Of a stretch of 64,000 nucleotides of DNA, positions 9,521 to 21,105 are shown in pieces. The notes beneath the pieces were generated by a model. The model was not told the origin of the DNA and searched no databases. It was given only the letters and a program-made list of their open reading frames with translations. The position numbers and the translations under genes are program-made. Origin of the DNA: Phytophthora colocasiae. Taxonomy: Eukaryota > Oomycota > Peronosporomycetes > Peronosporales > Peronosporaceae. Positions within the stretch are counted from its first letter, which is position 1; the number at the start of each line of letters is the position of its first letter. The stretch is taken from positions 1,054,001 through 1,118,000 of the forward strand of contig JAGKQI010000104.1 in assembly GCA_018806915.1 (NCBI GenBank). Reading direction: 5' to 3'.

Positions 9521-11886
9521 ATGGTGAAGCTCTTCTTGGCCGCAGCCTATTCGGCCGCAGTGGCGGCGATTCTGTCTCTGCACGGTACAGTGTCGGCTTC
9601 TACTGCTGCTGCTGCTGAGGATGCTGTTCTCGATTCTAAAGCTCAGTCCATCGTTGATGGCTTCTCCATGGCTCAAGTGATCGGCCAAATGACACAAATC
9701 GACATCAGTGTAGTCATTAACCCCAAGGACAACACGCTGAACGAGGACTGGGTCCGACTGTATGCTCAGCAGTACGTTGGTTCGTACCTCAACACTATTT
9801 GGGACAATCCCATGGAGGGGAAGTACGGATGGACTGCGTCCGAGTTCCGTGCCGTCGTCAAGAGGATCCAGGAGATCAGCATGGAGGAGAATGGCGGACA
9901 CCCTATTATCTACGGCCTTGACTCCGTTCACGGTGCCAACTACGTCGAAGGAGCTGTCATTTTCCCACAACAGATCAACAGTGGAGCGAGTTTCAACCCC
10001 GATTTGGTCTACGAAGCTGGTCGTATCACTGCTCGTGACACTCAAGCTGCTGGAATCCCGTGGGTCTTTGGACCCATTCTCGAGATCTCGCAGAATCCCC
10101 TTTGGTCTCGAACCTACGAGACGTTCGGTGAAGATCCCTACATGGCTTCGGTTATGGGAGGCGCTATCGTTCGTGGTCTTCAGAGTTACAACCAAACTGC
10201 TGCCTGTATGAAGCACTTCATTGGGTACTCGAAGACCGCTACAGGTCATGATAGAGACAACGTCGTCATGGCTGACTATGATCTACTCAACTATTTCCTG
10301 CCACCGTTCAAGGCCGCTATGGATGCCGGTGCTATGTCTGCCATGGAGAACTACATCTCCATCAACGGAGAACCTGTGATCGCCAGCTCCCGCATTCTGA
10401 ACGACCTTCTCCGTTCGGATCTCGGTTTTGAAGGTCTTTTGGTGTCTGACTGGGCCGAAATTAACAACCTCAAAGACTGGCACCGCGTTGTGAACACATA
10501 CGAAGATGCTGTAGCCTTGTCACTAAAGCAGACCTCCCTGGACATGAGTATGGTGCCCAACGACACCAAGTTTATCGACTACGCACAAAACATGTTGGAG
10601 AAGTACCCCGAGAACGAAGCTCGACTGCGAAAGTCAGCCAAGCGTATCATCAAGACGAAGCTCAAGCTTGGACTGTACGACAACCCCGTGCCTGGTGAGG
10701 AGTTCGTGTCACTGGTAGGCAATGAAGAAGACAAGACTGCTGCTCTGAACATGGCCCGTGAATCGATTGTACTGCTAAAGAACGCGGAAGACGTGCTTCC
10801 CCTTCCTAAAGACGCTTCTGTCTTCCTCACTGGCCACTCAGCGAACAATGTCGGCTATCAATGTGGTGGATGGAGCAAGGCTTGGCAGGGTTACACCGTA
10901 ACGAAATGTTCCCTAACGGTGTCACCGTCCGCCAGGGATTCGAGAACTTGGTGGGCAACAGCTCGTTCACTTACTTTAACGGTTTACTCGCGAACGGCTC
11001 GATCTCGGACGAAGACTTGGAAACTGCTGTGAGCTACGCTAGTCAACACGAGTACACTGTCGTGGTTATTGGTGAACCGAACTACACCGAGAAACCTGGG
11101 GATATCGACAATCTGGAGCTTCCTGAAGGTCAAGTCAAATACGTCGAGGCTCTGCGTGCGACTGATACCAAGATGATTGTCGTTCTGTTTGAAGGCCGCC
11201 CACGTTTGCTTGGCTCGATCCCTGACAACTCGATGGCCATTATTGACGGTCTGTTGCCCTGTGAACTCGGTGGACAAGCCATGGCGGAAATCATCTACGG
11301 AGATGTAAACCCGAGTGGTCGATTGCCTATCACGTACCCGAAGGATCCGGCCAACGTCGGTATTCCTTACAACCACCGTGTCACAACTCGTTGTGCTTGG
11401 GATAACTGTTGGCAACAATGGGATTTCGGCTCGGGTCTCAGTTACACCAAGTTCAACTACTCGGCTGTGACTTTAGACACGACTCTGCTTACCAGTGCTT
11501 CGGACACTATCACCGCTACTGTGACTGTGACGAATGCTGGTACCCGTGCTGGCAAAGAGACGGTGATGTTGTTCCTAATTCAACCGTACCGCTTGATCTC
11601 CGTGCCGGAAGTGAAGCAGCTGAAGAAATTCAAGAAGATTGAGCTGCAGCCTGGTGAGTCCATGGACGTCTCGTTCACGTTGACCACCGACGACCTGAGT
11701 GTATACGACCCGCAGATCGGAAAGGGCTTGAAGCGCGTGTTTGAAGACAGCGACTACGTGGTGGCCATCAAACCCGAGACGTGGTGCAACGTGTACAACA
11801 ACATCACGAACCCTCAGTGCGCTGAGTTCAGCGTTGACACTACTAGTGGGGCAGGAACTGTAAACGTTGGTGCTGGCCTTTTGTAA
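9521..11886 (+). CDS. Secreted GH3 beta-glucosidase with one internal frameshift
   Basis: A glycoside hydrolase family 3 enzyme that cleaves terminal beta-glucosyl residues from oligosaccharides outside the cell. The chosen ATG (9521) gives a signal peptide, 'MVKLFLAAAYSAAVAAILSL...', ending near 'SAS'; a longer frame opens at 9428 but lies upstream of the initiator-like site. The N-terminal barrel contains 'YGLDSVHGANYVEGA', 'FGEDPYMASVMGG', 'KHFIGYS' and 'LLVSDWAEI', with D310 as the likely nucleophile. The C-terminal sandwich and fibronectin-III-like part ('YTVTNAGTRAG'-type segment, 'KETVMLFLIQPYR') follow. The frame breaks near 10898: compared with the neighbour paralogue one G seems missing. 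Both sides of the break are otherwise intact, so either a recent mutation or a sequence error is likely. Corrected length would be about 788 residues. Confidence 0.88.
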
Positions 11887-12364
11887 GTGATCGTGTCGAT
11901 TACCGAAGAAGCGAGCACATTTTCCGGAAAGCACCATAAATCCATGACATGATTGATTCGACAAACAAAAAGAACGACTTGCTGTCATCACAAGCTGTCA
12001 ACAAGTGCAAGTACCCCGTGGTCCCTGTCGATTAGCGCTACTGTAGACGGATGCCATTTGCTTACATGAACATAGAAAAACTGGATGCAGAGTGCAACAC
12101 AGCTGCGAGTTGCAGTGCGTGTGCATCGCCCTCGTGCTGTCTTAACACTTGAATCGAATCCACACAATCAACTGAAGTTCTGCTCGTAGCGGAGCCTGAC
12201 CGCTGTACGTTTTCTCTGAAACGATCCAAAACTTTGGATCTAATGTAGCACAGGGATACCATTAGTACCGCGCTTTAGAAAAAGGCGATCAGAGTTCTGG
12301 CATGTCAACTCAGCAGCAACGACATGCGAGTGGGCAGTACACCGTTGTCGACCAGAGAGCTCTA
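11887..12364. other. Spacer between the two GH3 genes
   Basis: Contains the presumed 3' end of GH3 gene 1 and the upstream region of GH3 gene 2. No open frame with coding character and no repeat seen. Confidence 0.6.
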
Positions 12365-12380
12365 GCTCATTCTTCATTTT
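12365..12380 (+). promoter_or_regulatory. Oomycete initiator element of GH3 gene 2
   Basis: GCTCATTCTTCATTTT matches all 16 positions of the oomycete core-promoter consensus GCTCATTYYNCAWTTT, 48 bases before the ATG at 12429. This is one of the best sequence arguments for the organism being an oomycete. Confidence 0.85.
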
Positions 12381-12428
12381 CCTGTCTGGGAAATACCTGT
12401 CCGCTTTGCTTCGTAACCTTCCGGAACC

Positions 12429-14801
12429 ATGCTCACAAATTGGCTACTAGCTGCTGCAGTGTTACTGCAACCTGTATTCGCCAGCTCCGGTAGCGGGAGT
12501 GACAGTTTGGACTCCAAGGCACAGACGATCGTGGACAACTTCTCAATGGACCAAGTGATCGGACAAATGTGTCAACTTGACATCACGATGGTACTTAACG
12601 ACGATCATTCCGTGAACGAGACACTCGTACGCCAATTCGCTAAACTAGGCATCGGCTCATACCTGAACTCGCCGTTCGCCGGTTGGAACGCCACCGGATG
12701 GAGAAATACCATCAAAGAGATCCAAACGTACCACATGGACGAGAACGGAGGACACCCGATGGTCTACGGTCTTGATTCAGTACACGGAGCGCAGTACGTG
12801 GACAAAGCCGTCTTGTTTCCGCAGCAAATCAATGCAGGTGCAAGCTTTAACCCGGACTTGGCTCGCCAAATGGGCTTCGTAACTGGTCGGGACACGGCTG
12901 CAGCAGGCATTAGCTGGGTCTTAGGCCCCATTCTCGACATCTCGTTCAATCCCCTATGGACTCGCACATTCGAAACTTTCGGCGAAGATCCGTACTTGGC
13001 ATCGGTACTGGGTGCTGCCTATATCCAAGGCGTCCAGAACAACAGCCAAAGCGGAGCGTGTATGAAACACTTCATCGGGTACTCGCAAACCGCTACTGGA
13101 GTGGACCGCGAAGGCGTGACCATCTCGGACTTTGACCTGCTCAACTACCACGTACCAGCTTTTAAATCTGGGGTTGAGCATGGTGCCATGTCGACGATGG
13201 AAAACTATGTGTCCTTGAACGGCGTCCCGATCGTCTCCAGTACCAAAATCCTGCACAATCTTCTGCGTGACGATCTCGAGTTTAACGGCGTTGTAGTGAC
13301 TGACTGGGGCGAGGTGAACAATCTCCAAAGTTGGCATCGAGTTGTGCGTACTCAGCAAGATGCAGTGGAGTTGGTCATTGCCAACACGTCACTGGATATG
13401 AGTATGGTGCCGCTCAGCACAGACTTCATTGACCAAGCCAAATACGTTCTGGGTAACAACTCGGACTACGAAGACCGTCTCCGTTCGTCAGCCAAGCGTA
13501 TCATCAAGATGAAGCTTCAGATGGGGCTGTACGATACGTCGGTGCCTGGTGAGAGCGATGTTGACCTTGTGGGGAACGACGACGACCAGGAACAAGCGCT
13601 GAATCTCGCACGTGAATCCATTGTGCTCCTCAAGAACGATGATAACCTCTTACCACTTTCCAAAGGAACTTCTGTGTTCCTGACAGGATTTTCGATTGAT
13701 GACATTGGCTTCCAGTGTGGAGGATGGAGTATTTACTGGCAAGGAACGTCTGGTAATCAGTACTTTGCTCACGGCATGTCGGTCAGAGAGGGGATCGAGA
13801 ACCTGGTTGGAAATGATTCCGTCACGTACTTCAACGGCCTTGACAGCGACGGCATTTACTCCGAAGAGGATTTATCCACAGCTACAGGTTACGCCAGTGA
13901 TGCTGATGTAGTTATCGTTGCCATTGGGGAAGCCCCTTACGCCGAGAAGTGGGGAGATATCAACGAGTTGGCATTGCCTTCCGGACAACTCGAGTACGTT
14001 CAAGCCCTTGCCAACACAGGAAAGAAAGTCGTTTTGGTCCTCTTTGAAGGACGTCCAAGACTGTTGGGATCACTGCCCGACTCGGTTGCTGCTGTTGTGT
14101 GGGGTGGTCTTCCCTGTGAGCAAGGAGGTCAAGCCATGGCAGAGATTTTGTTCGGAGACGTCAATCCAAGTGGGAAGTTGCCAATTACTTACCCAAAGTA
14201 CTCAGGCCACATCATGATCCCGTATTACCACCGAGTGAGTACACAATGCAACTACGGCGCTTGCGAGATGCAGTGGGATTTCGGTGCTGGCCTGAGCTAC
14301 ACCAACTTCTCCTACTCGGAATTGACGCTAAGCACAAGAAAAGTCAAAAGCATGGACGCTAGTATCACAGTGTCAGTCACAGTGACGAATAATGGCACGA
14401 TGGCAGGCAAGGAGACCGTCATGCTTTTTCTCATCCAACCATATCGCGCGATCGCGGTCCCAGAAGTCAAGATGCTGCGCAAGTTCGAGAAGATTGAGCT
14501 TCAAGCGGGGGCCTCCACAATTGTCACGTTCACCCTGACAGTGGACGATTGGAGCGTGTACAAGCCTCAGATCGGCAACGGCTTACAGCAGGAGGCCGAA
14601 AACGGCGAGTTCGTTGTGGCAATCGGTCCCCAAACGAATTGTGACGTGTATAATGACGCTGGGATGTCAAACGAACTCTGCGCGAACTTCACGCTGGCAG
14701 CTGACTCCACCACCGTTGGTGAAAATATCTCTTCCGCCGCAATTGCCAAGATATCGAGCTGGGTGACAGTGTTGAGCTTGCTCCTGGCTTTACTCTCGTA
14801 G
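12429..14801 (+). CDS. GH3 beta-glucosidase, possibly GPI-anchored
   Basis: An intact 790-residue paralogue of the preceding gene in tandem. It starts with a signal peptide ('MLTNWLLAAAVLLQPVFASS'). GH3 barrel motifs are 'YGLDSVHGAQYVDKA', 'FGEDPYLASVLGA', K213-H214 in 'KHFIGYS', and 'VVVTDWGEV' with D292 as likely nucleophile. The C-terminal part carries the second GH3 domain ('FEGRPRLLGSLPD', 'GDVNPSGKLPITYPK') and a fibronectin-III-like module. Unlike gene 1 it ends in 'IAKISSWVTVLSLLLALLS', a hydrophobic tail after a small-residue stretch, as in GPI-anchored proteins; this suggests cell-surface retention (inference). Substrate may be cellobiose, laminari-oligosaccharides or the oomycete's own wall glucans. 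Confidence 0.95.
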   Translation: MLTNWLLAAAVLLQPVFASSGSGSDSLDSKAQTIVDNFSMDQVIGQMCQLDITMVLNDDHSVNETLVRQFAKLGIGSYLNSPFAGWNATGWRNTIKEIQTYHMDENGGHPMVYGLDSVHGAQYVDKAVLFPQQINAGASFNPDLARQMGFVTGRDTAAAGISWVLGPILDISFNPLWTRTFETFGEDPYLASVLGAAYIQGVQNNSQSGACMKHFIGYSQTATGVDREGVTISDFDLLNYHVPAFKSGVEHGAMSTMENYVSLNGVPIVSSTKILHNLLRDDLEFNGVVVTDWGEVNNLQSWHRVVRTQQDAVELVIANTSLDMSMVPLSTDFIDQAKYVLGNNSDYEDRLRSSAKRIIKMKLQMGLYDTSVPGESDVDLVGNDDDQEQALNLARESIVLLKNDDNLLPLSKGTSVFLTGFSIDDIGFQCGGWSIYWQGTSGNQYFAHGMSVREGIENLVGNDSVTYFNGLDSDGIYSEEDLSTATGYASDADVVIVAIGEAPYAEKWGDINELALPSGQLEYVQALANTGKKVVLVLFEGRPRLLGSLPDSVAAVVWGGLPCEQGGQAMAEILFGDVNPSGKLPITYPKYSGHIMIPYYHRVSTQCNYGACEMQWDFGAGLSYTNFSYSELTLSTRKVKSMDASITVSVTVTNNGTMAGKETVMLFLIQPYRAIAVPEVKMLRKFEKIELQAGASTIVTFTLTVDDWSVYKPQIGNGLQQEAENGEFVVAIGPQTNCDVYNDAGMSNELCANFTLAADSTTVGENISSAAIAKISSWVTVLSLLLALLS

Positions 14802-14890
14802 ACACTTCTGACATCTAAAAGCAAGAGCGTCAAAGTTAAAACACACTAAGATTTTAGTACACGTGCAACATAGACCCCAGCTGCTGAAGG

Positions 14891-16423
14891 CTACGGCTTC
14901 ACAGCTTCATCCATCAGCACATTCTCAATCAGCTCCTGACTGGCTGTGATGTTTCCTGCCACAGTTCCAAGCATGAAATCCGTCAGCGCACGCACAGCTG
15001 CAGGGTCATACACCGTATGGTCCTCCTTCTCCGGTGACACTAAGGAGCATAACTGCAGGAGGGAAAATTCACGGTTGGGCGTGGATACTTTTGCTCGCTT
15101 AGTGACAGCGTATCCCTGGTGGCGGAATCCAAGGCCTTTGACGCGTTGATCATCGAACTCGAGCGGGACGACGCTCGCTACCCAAATCACGATCTCTCTG
15201 TCCTCCTCGACGTACCGACGAAGAACTTGCTTGGCATGGAAATCCGCTCGTGCACTGTCAGCAAAGAATTCTTTCGCAAAGTCCTCAATAATTGTGTCAG
15301 GAGCATCTGGCGTTGCTAGATGCTTTGCCACTTTCCCTTCGTACATGTTCCCCCGGTGTTTCTCCGCTCCTTTAAAATGATTCCAAACTGCCTGTGCAGT
15401 TGCTCGCATTCCGAACGGCATGACCTTGTTGGCAAAAATGTCCAAGTACATACAGTCAGCTCCTTCGCGCATCCTGGCGTCACGATGCGTGTTCTCCATC
15501 GTCGCCAGACCATTGGAAGCGAACACAGCGTCAACCTCTCGATAAGCTCTGTCCAAATGTGCCAGCAAGTCCTTAAAGTCGTGCACGTCGGCTCGGAAGT
15601 CCAGTGTGCGGCCTTGAGAGTATTTGGACTTCTTAGTTCGAGACAAACTAGAGCAGTCCACGACCTGTTGCTTGGCTCTCTTCTGCAGTAAACTCTCCAG
15701 TCCTTTAGCCATCTTGATCTGATTCTCCAAGATGAGTTTCAGCCGGACATTCTCTCTCTCAGCCTTCTCCCTCCTCCTGCGTTGACGAGTGGCCACTTCC
15801 TTCCACACAGTGGGAACCTGCACTGGATCGTACAGCGAAATGGTCGAGTTGGTGTCTTTCACTGTCTCTTTCTGTCGTTTCTCTCCATCCTGCCGAATAG
15901 CTCTCGTCTGAGTCCTTGGATGGAGCTGCAGAGCTCTCAACTCCAGCTCCAGTTGCGAAACCTTCTCTCTTAGATACGCCAGTTCGATCTTCCGTTCATT
16001 CCTGGCTCGATTCGGGTCTCCTCTCGTCACAGGCTTCTTCGGGCCACCCGTTGTCTTCTTTTTACATCTGGAGACTGTTTTCCTTTTCGTAGAGACCTTT
16101 TCTGTAGCTGCTAGACCGAGTTCGAGCCTCGCGGACGGCTCTTTCGATAGCTGAAACGCAGGAGAAGACGGAGAAGCCATAGACGTATCGCTCTGAGTAC
16201 CAGGGGACGTGACAAGAGGGTGTAAAGTCGACATTAAAGGCGTCATACTCGGCGATAATAATTCAATGTCCTCAGACGCCAGAGACGGCGATAAACCCGT
16301 CAAAGACGCGCCACCTGAGGAGGGACAAGCAGTAAATACTGACGTATCGATAGAATACTGCTCTACGAACGACAGGGCCGCCTCAAAGGCGCGTACAGCG
16401 TCGTCGTCCTCCAAGAACGCCAT
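14891..16423 (-). CDS. Array copy 1: intronless zipper/START-like protein (end-type subfamily)
   Basis: A single 510-codon ORF. Both introns found in the other array members are absent. Residues 1-20 give the acidic segment ('MAFLEDDDAVRAFEAALSFV'). A long Ser/Pro/Thr-rich insert reaches about residue 110 and is followed by Lys-rich 'KRKTVSRCKKKTTGGPKK'. The basic/zipper part is 'GDPNRARNERKIELAYLREK' (about 132-151); the second coiled segment is at about 195-245. The C-terminal domain carries end-type signatures 'GRTLDFRADVHDF', 'MREGAD' and 'NKVMPFGMRATA', shared with copies 16-18. The gene is convergent with GH3 gene 2, with only 89 bp between the stop codons. Predicted role: nuclear DNA-binding regulator (inference). 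Confidence 0.88.
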   Translation of the reverse strand: MAFLEDDDAVRAFEAALSFVEQYSIDTSVFTACPSSGGASLTGLSPSLASEDIELLSPSMTPLMSTLHPLVTSPGTQSDTSMASPSSPAFQLSKEPSARLELGLAATEKVSTKRKTVSRCKKKTTGGPKKPVTRGDPNRARNERKIELAYLREKVSQLELELRALQLHPRTQTRAIRQDGEKRQKETVKDTNSTISLYDPVQVPTVWKEVATRQRRRREKAERENVRLKLILENQIKMAKGLESLLQKRAKQQVVDCSSLSRTKKSKYSQGRTLDFRADVHDFKDLLAHLDRAYREVDAVFASNGLATMENTHRDARMREGADCMYLDIFANKVMPFGMRATAQAVWNHFKGAEKHRGNMYEGKVAKHLATPDAPDTIIEDFAKEFFADSARADFHAKQVLRRYVEEDREIVIWVASVVPLEFDDQRVKGLGFRHQGYAVTKRAKVSTPNREFSLLQLCSLVSPEKEDHTVYDPAAVRALTDFMLGTVAGNITASQELIENVLMDEAVKP

Positions 16424-16541
16424 TATGACAATACAAATGTAAAACGGGTGATGGCCCGCCGAAATTTGAGTAAATTTTCAAGGATTTGCAAAATTGTTCG
16501 CTATGTGTATAATCTGCTATTCAAACGGATGGTATAGCTCT

Positions 16542-17960
16542 TTAAGTGTAAATTAGCTTCGGGACTGCAATTGATCTGTCGAGCAGTGTGTCTTCGATGA
16601 TTTCTCGGTGCGCTCGTTGGTTTTGAGCTGCGTGGATGGCGAGGAACTTGGTGAGTGTTCGTAGATTGGACGGGTCGTATCGATATCGAGAGTCATGGTC
16701 TAGATAAATGAGGGAGCATTGTTGTAGCACTGCAACTTCCTGGTCGGGAGTTGAGTGAGGAGATCGTTTGATCACCACTTGACCGCGGAGGTTGTAGGTC
16801 AGTCCACGAAGCATCTTGTGCTTGATCTCTGCTGGTATTAGACGGGCAACCCAGATGATGATATCTCGGTCGGCTTCGACGTAGCGTCGAATGACCTGCT
16901 TCACTTGGACATCAGCTCGAGCATTTTTCGAGTACAGCTCCTTTGTAAAGTCCTCAATAATAGTATAGGGCTGGTCGAGGTCCTACGAGCCAAGTATTAG
17001 TATTAGACAACAGATATACACAACAGAACACATACTTTTGCGGTCTTCTGGTACAAGTCGCCATTGCCCATGATGTGTTTCTCCATTCCTTTCCAGTGAC
17101 CCCACGACACTTCAGTCGTTTCTTGTACTCGAAAAGGGAGCTCCTTGTAAGTGAAGAACTCCATATACTTGCCATCGCTGTCTTCACGAATGTGGACATC
17201 GACTGGAGAAATCGTCATATTAGATAAACCGTTGATCATGAACATCGTATCCAGTTCCAATTTGGCTGCATCAAGATGTCGGAACAGCGCCTGAAACTCT
17301 CCAATGTCCCCACGGAAGTCGAGCACTCGGTTGATGCAATGTCTTGAATTGGCCGTGAGAGCTGAACATTCTTTTCCCTACAGCATCATACAGTTAAGCA
17401 TACCAACAATAATACAAAGAAAAAGTCACGGCGTACGAGATGAGCTGCTCGTTTCCGTAACAAGCTGCAAAGGCTGTCTGCTACTTTCTTCTGCTGTTCC
17501 ACTGCAAGTTTCAAGTGAATATTCTCGTCTTCTGCTTCTGATCGTTGGCGTCGTTGATGTGCTGCTATCTCCTGCCATACTTTAGGAACAATTGTCATTC
17601 TTTCTCCACTTTTTTTCTGTGCTGCTTTTGCAGATTGTCATTAGTTCTGTTCTGTATGGTGCTCAGGTTGTTCTCCAGCTTCTGCAATTGCTCCCGTAGA
17701 TAAACGATCTCTTTCTTGCGTGCATTCCGCGCTTTGTTCGGGTCAGCATAGACGCCGAGTTTGCGCAACATCTTCCTCTTTTCATTCAACTTCTTCTTCT
17801 TCTGAAGCTTCTCGTCCGCAGAGCCAGCAGATTTATTCTGTTTCACCGGTCTCTGGCTATCTAGCGCTCTAGTTCCTTCTGTATCCGCCTCCTCGGACGC
17901 GTATTCGTCTAGGAAGGACATGGCGGCTTCGAAGACATCGTCGTCCAGCAACGCTTGCAT
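16542..17960 (-). pseudogene. Array copy 2: zipper/START-like, one frameshift in an A-run
   Basis: Model: exons 17960-17437, 17377-17036 and 16982-16542, with introns of 59 and 53 bp. Exon 1 is interrupted: the frame from 'MQALLDDDVFEAAMSFLDEY' through 'YADPNKARNARKKEIVYLRE' stops at 17595, while the second coiled segment ('VWQEIAAHQRRQRSEAE') continues in another frame. One extra A in the seven-A run just upstream would restore the frame, so a sequencing error at the homopolymer is a real alternative to true loss. Exons 2 and 3 are intact ('DVHIREDSDGKYMEF', 'RRYVEADRDIIIWVARL'). Corrected length would be about 435 residues. Confidence 0.8.
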
Positions 17961-18026
17961 TTTTATCGCAAATATGACACTTGAATTGCCAATATTTCTA
18001 CTAGGGTTTTGCAGCTAAACCCTAAG

Positions 18027-19542
18027 CTATCTATCTTGTGCAAGTGTTTGATCTACGAGAGCATTTTCGATGAATTCTCGATGGCCTCGCATATTCTTCC
18101 CAAGACTGACGACCATGAAGTCCATGATGGATTGAGCGTCGTCTTGAGTATAGGCAGCCTCCATGTTTTGGTCAAAGGTGACCAAATAGCACAGTTGTAA
18201 AACGGAGAGCTCCCGTTCCGGAGTGGATTCCGGTGAACGCTTGGTGATTGCGTAGCCCCGCAGGTCATAGCTCAGCCCACGCAGTAGCTTGTGCTTGATC
18301 TCGATAGAAGCTACCCTCGAAGTCCAAGCTACAACATCACGGTCTTCTTGAACATATCGTCGAATTGCCTGTTTCACTCTGATATCTGCACTCGAGTTTT
18401 CGGAGAAGATCTCCTTCTTCAAGTCCGCTACAAGCGTATACGAATCACCGACGTCCTGTTTATCCAAGTGGGGGTTAGTACAAGAAGCCATAGTCATAAT
18501 GTCGTAGTAAATCAGCAGCAATTACCTTTTCCGCTTTTTCGTACAGACTTCCATTGCCAAGATGCTTCTCCACACCTTTGAAGTGTTTCCAGGCTGCATC
18601 AGCCGTTGACTGCATATCAAATGGTAGAGTTTTGTAACTGGAGAGTTCGAGGCTGTTGTTCAAACCATAGACTCCTTGACGCACGTGGACGTCTACAGGG
18701 GAAATTGTCATTCCAGCCGGGCCATTGGACATGAACACTTCGTCCAGGACTCGATACGAAGCTTCCAGTCGACGAAATAGTCCTTCGAACTCACCCAAGT
18801 CACCAAGTAAAGGCACCACGTCTACAGTTTGATGCTTTGATCGCCCCAGAATCATCAATGACGAACACTCATTCGTCTACAAGAAAGACAAGAAAGACAA
18901 GATAAGTGGATAGTCCTACAGGTAGTTCCAGGCATAGTTGCTTACCAGTTGTACTGCTCGCCTTTGCATCAGTCCACGCAGACTGTCTGCCACCTTCTTC
19001 TGTCGTTCTAGAGCTAGTTTCAGCAGCACATTATCCCGTTCGGCTTCCTCTCTGCGTCGCTTTTGCTGTTCTGCTAGTCCCTGCCATATTGTCGTAATCT
19101 GCGTGCACTTGCCCCCCACCGCTGTCTTCTGCTTCTGTTTCTTCTCGTCGTTCTCTTCTTGAGCTTTACGCGTCTTTAAAACACGCAGATCAAGCTGCAA
19201 TTTCTCCATTTGGTCCCGTAAGAAGGCAATCTCTCTCGACCGCTCGTTCCTTGCCTTATTAGCGTCTCCATAGACACCAGCTTTGCGCAGGAGCTTCCTC
19301 TTCTCATTGAGCTCCGTCTTCCGTCTCTTCTTCTCCTCTTCCGTCTCCTCTTTCTTCTCATTTCGGCGTCTACGTCTGGGCTTAGACTTGTTATTGCAAC
19401 TAGCAGCAGAGTCCGTCGAGTCCTCTAACGACTCATCCAGACTCGTTACAGCGCTAACCCGGTTAGAAGACACAGGTGGAAAGTCGTCTAGGAAGGAAAG
19501 AGCAGCGACAAACGCCGCGTCGTCGTCTTGCAGGAAGGCCAT
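18027..19542 (-). CDS. Array copy 3: zipper/START-like protein
   Basis: Exons 19542-18946, 18876-18526 and 18455-18027 give 458 residues; both introns are phase 0 (69 and 70 bp). The region between the acidic start and the zipper is unusually charged, with an Arg run ('KPRRRRRNEKKEETEEEKKRR') that could serve as a nuclear import signal. Basic/zipper: 'YGDANKARNERSREIAFLRD'. Some central residues of the C-terminal domain differ from the family, for example 'VAWTSRVASIEIKHK' where most copies have 'VIWVARV', and 'SYTLVADLKKEIF' for 'PYTVVEEFTKELY'. The stop lies 66 bp from the start codon of copy 2. Confidence 0.88.
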
Positions 19543-19608
19543 GGCACTGGGAATGCGGAATTTGCTTTGCGGTACGAGAAATCGATTTCTATTGGTTTTA
19601 TAAAACTT

Positions 19609-21045
19609 TTATTGGCCGAGCATACGGAGGCGTAGGGATCGGTCGATCAGAGCGTTCTCGATTCGCTCTCGATGGGCTCGAATGCTCTCAGCTGTAGTAG
19701 TAATGAGGAAGTCGGTTAAGGACTGGAGGTTGGCGGGGACGTCTTGGTCGAGCGACACTTTGTAGCACAATTGGAGAACCGACACTTCCCGATCTGGAGT
19801 CGACTCGGACGAGCGTCGTGTGACTGCGTAGCCTAAGAGATGGTATGTTAGTCCTTGGAGGAGCTTATGCTTGATCTCGATGGAACCTGCACGTGCGACC
19901 CAAATGACAACATCTCGGTCTTCTTCGACGTAACGTCGGATCACTTGTTTCACCTGGATATCCGCCCGAGAGCTACTGGAGAACGTCTCCTTCTTGAAGT
20001 CTGCGATGATCGTGTACGGCTCGTCCAGACCCTGTTAATGAAAACGTAAGTTGCTGTCATGTTGAGTAACAAGCTGCTAACACTTACCTTCTCAGCCTTC
20101 TCGTACAAGCTTCCATTCACAAGATGTTTCTCCACACCTTTGAAATGTGTCCAAGTAGCTTCTGCAGTAGATTGGACATCGAACGGAAGGACTTTGTAGC
20201 TAGCGAACTCGAAAGAGTTTTCTTTGCGTTCATGTAAATGGACATCTCCAGGAGATAAAGCCAAACTGGCCAAACCATTCTTCATGAAGACTTGATCCAA
20301 CTTGTGGTATGCGTCATCAAGACGTTGAAAGAGTCCTCGGAAGCTCTCCATATCTCCTCGGAAGTCTAATACGTTGAAACTGCGAGGGTTCGAGAGCGCA
20401 GTCGTAACTAGAGAAGCACATTCATTCGTCTAATAGACACACAAAACACATTAGCATACCTAACAACTACAAATTCAGTTGTTATCCACGTACCAACTGC
20501 GTCGATCGTCGCTGCATGTGCGTTTGGAGGTTGTTCGCCACCTTCCGTTGTCGTTCCACCGCCATTTTCAATAGAACGTTATCTCGCTCTGCCTCCTGAA
20601 GACGACGTCGTTGCTGCTCTGCTAATTCTTGCCACATTCCAGTAGTCTGCGAACTGGAAGCTAAAGCAGATTCATTCTCTAGCTTCTGGTCTACGCTGTG
20701 CTTCTGTGCACTTCGTGTCTGTAGTATCTGTAGATCAATCTGTAGTTTCTCCGCCTGGTCACGAAGGTGTGCGATCTCCTTTGCACGTTCATTACGTGCC
20801 TTGTTCGCATCCCCATACACTCCGGCTTTGCGTAGGAGCTTCCTTCTCTCATTATACTGTGCCCTTCGCTGCGTCTTCTCTTCCTCCGTTAATCCCCTCC
20901 GGCGTTTCGTCTCCTGCGATTCATTCGTTGCATCCAGGTCCGAAGCACTCAGAGAGTCTTCAGCTACCGTCGGGCAGGTAGCGAACTCATCTAGGAACGA
21001 CAACGCAGCCTCAAAAGCACCGTCCCCTTCCTGTAGGAACGCCAT
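19609..21045 (-). CDS. Array copy 4: zipper/START-like protein
   Basis: Exons 21045-20494, 20429-20088 and 20031-19609; 438 residues, introns 64 and 56 bp. Basic/zipper: 'YGDANKARNERAKEIAHLRD', closest to copy 3 (both have 'DANKARNER'), so these neighbours are probably a recent duplication. Exon 2 carries a lysine-rich variant of the usual 'HIREGVDGKY' loop ('HLHERKENSFEF'). Exon 3 has the standard core 'RRYVEEDRDVVIWVARAGS' and ends '...IENALIDRSLRLRMLGQ'. Spacer to copy 3 is 66 bp. Confidence 0.88.
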
Positions 21046-21105
21046 ATTACAGTTGATTGGTCAATGTGTGACAATCCCGAGTGTCATGCAACGTTATCCC
21101 TTCTC

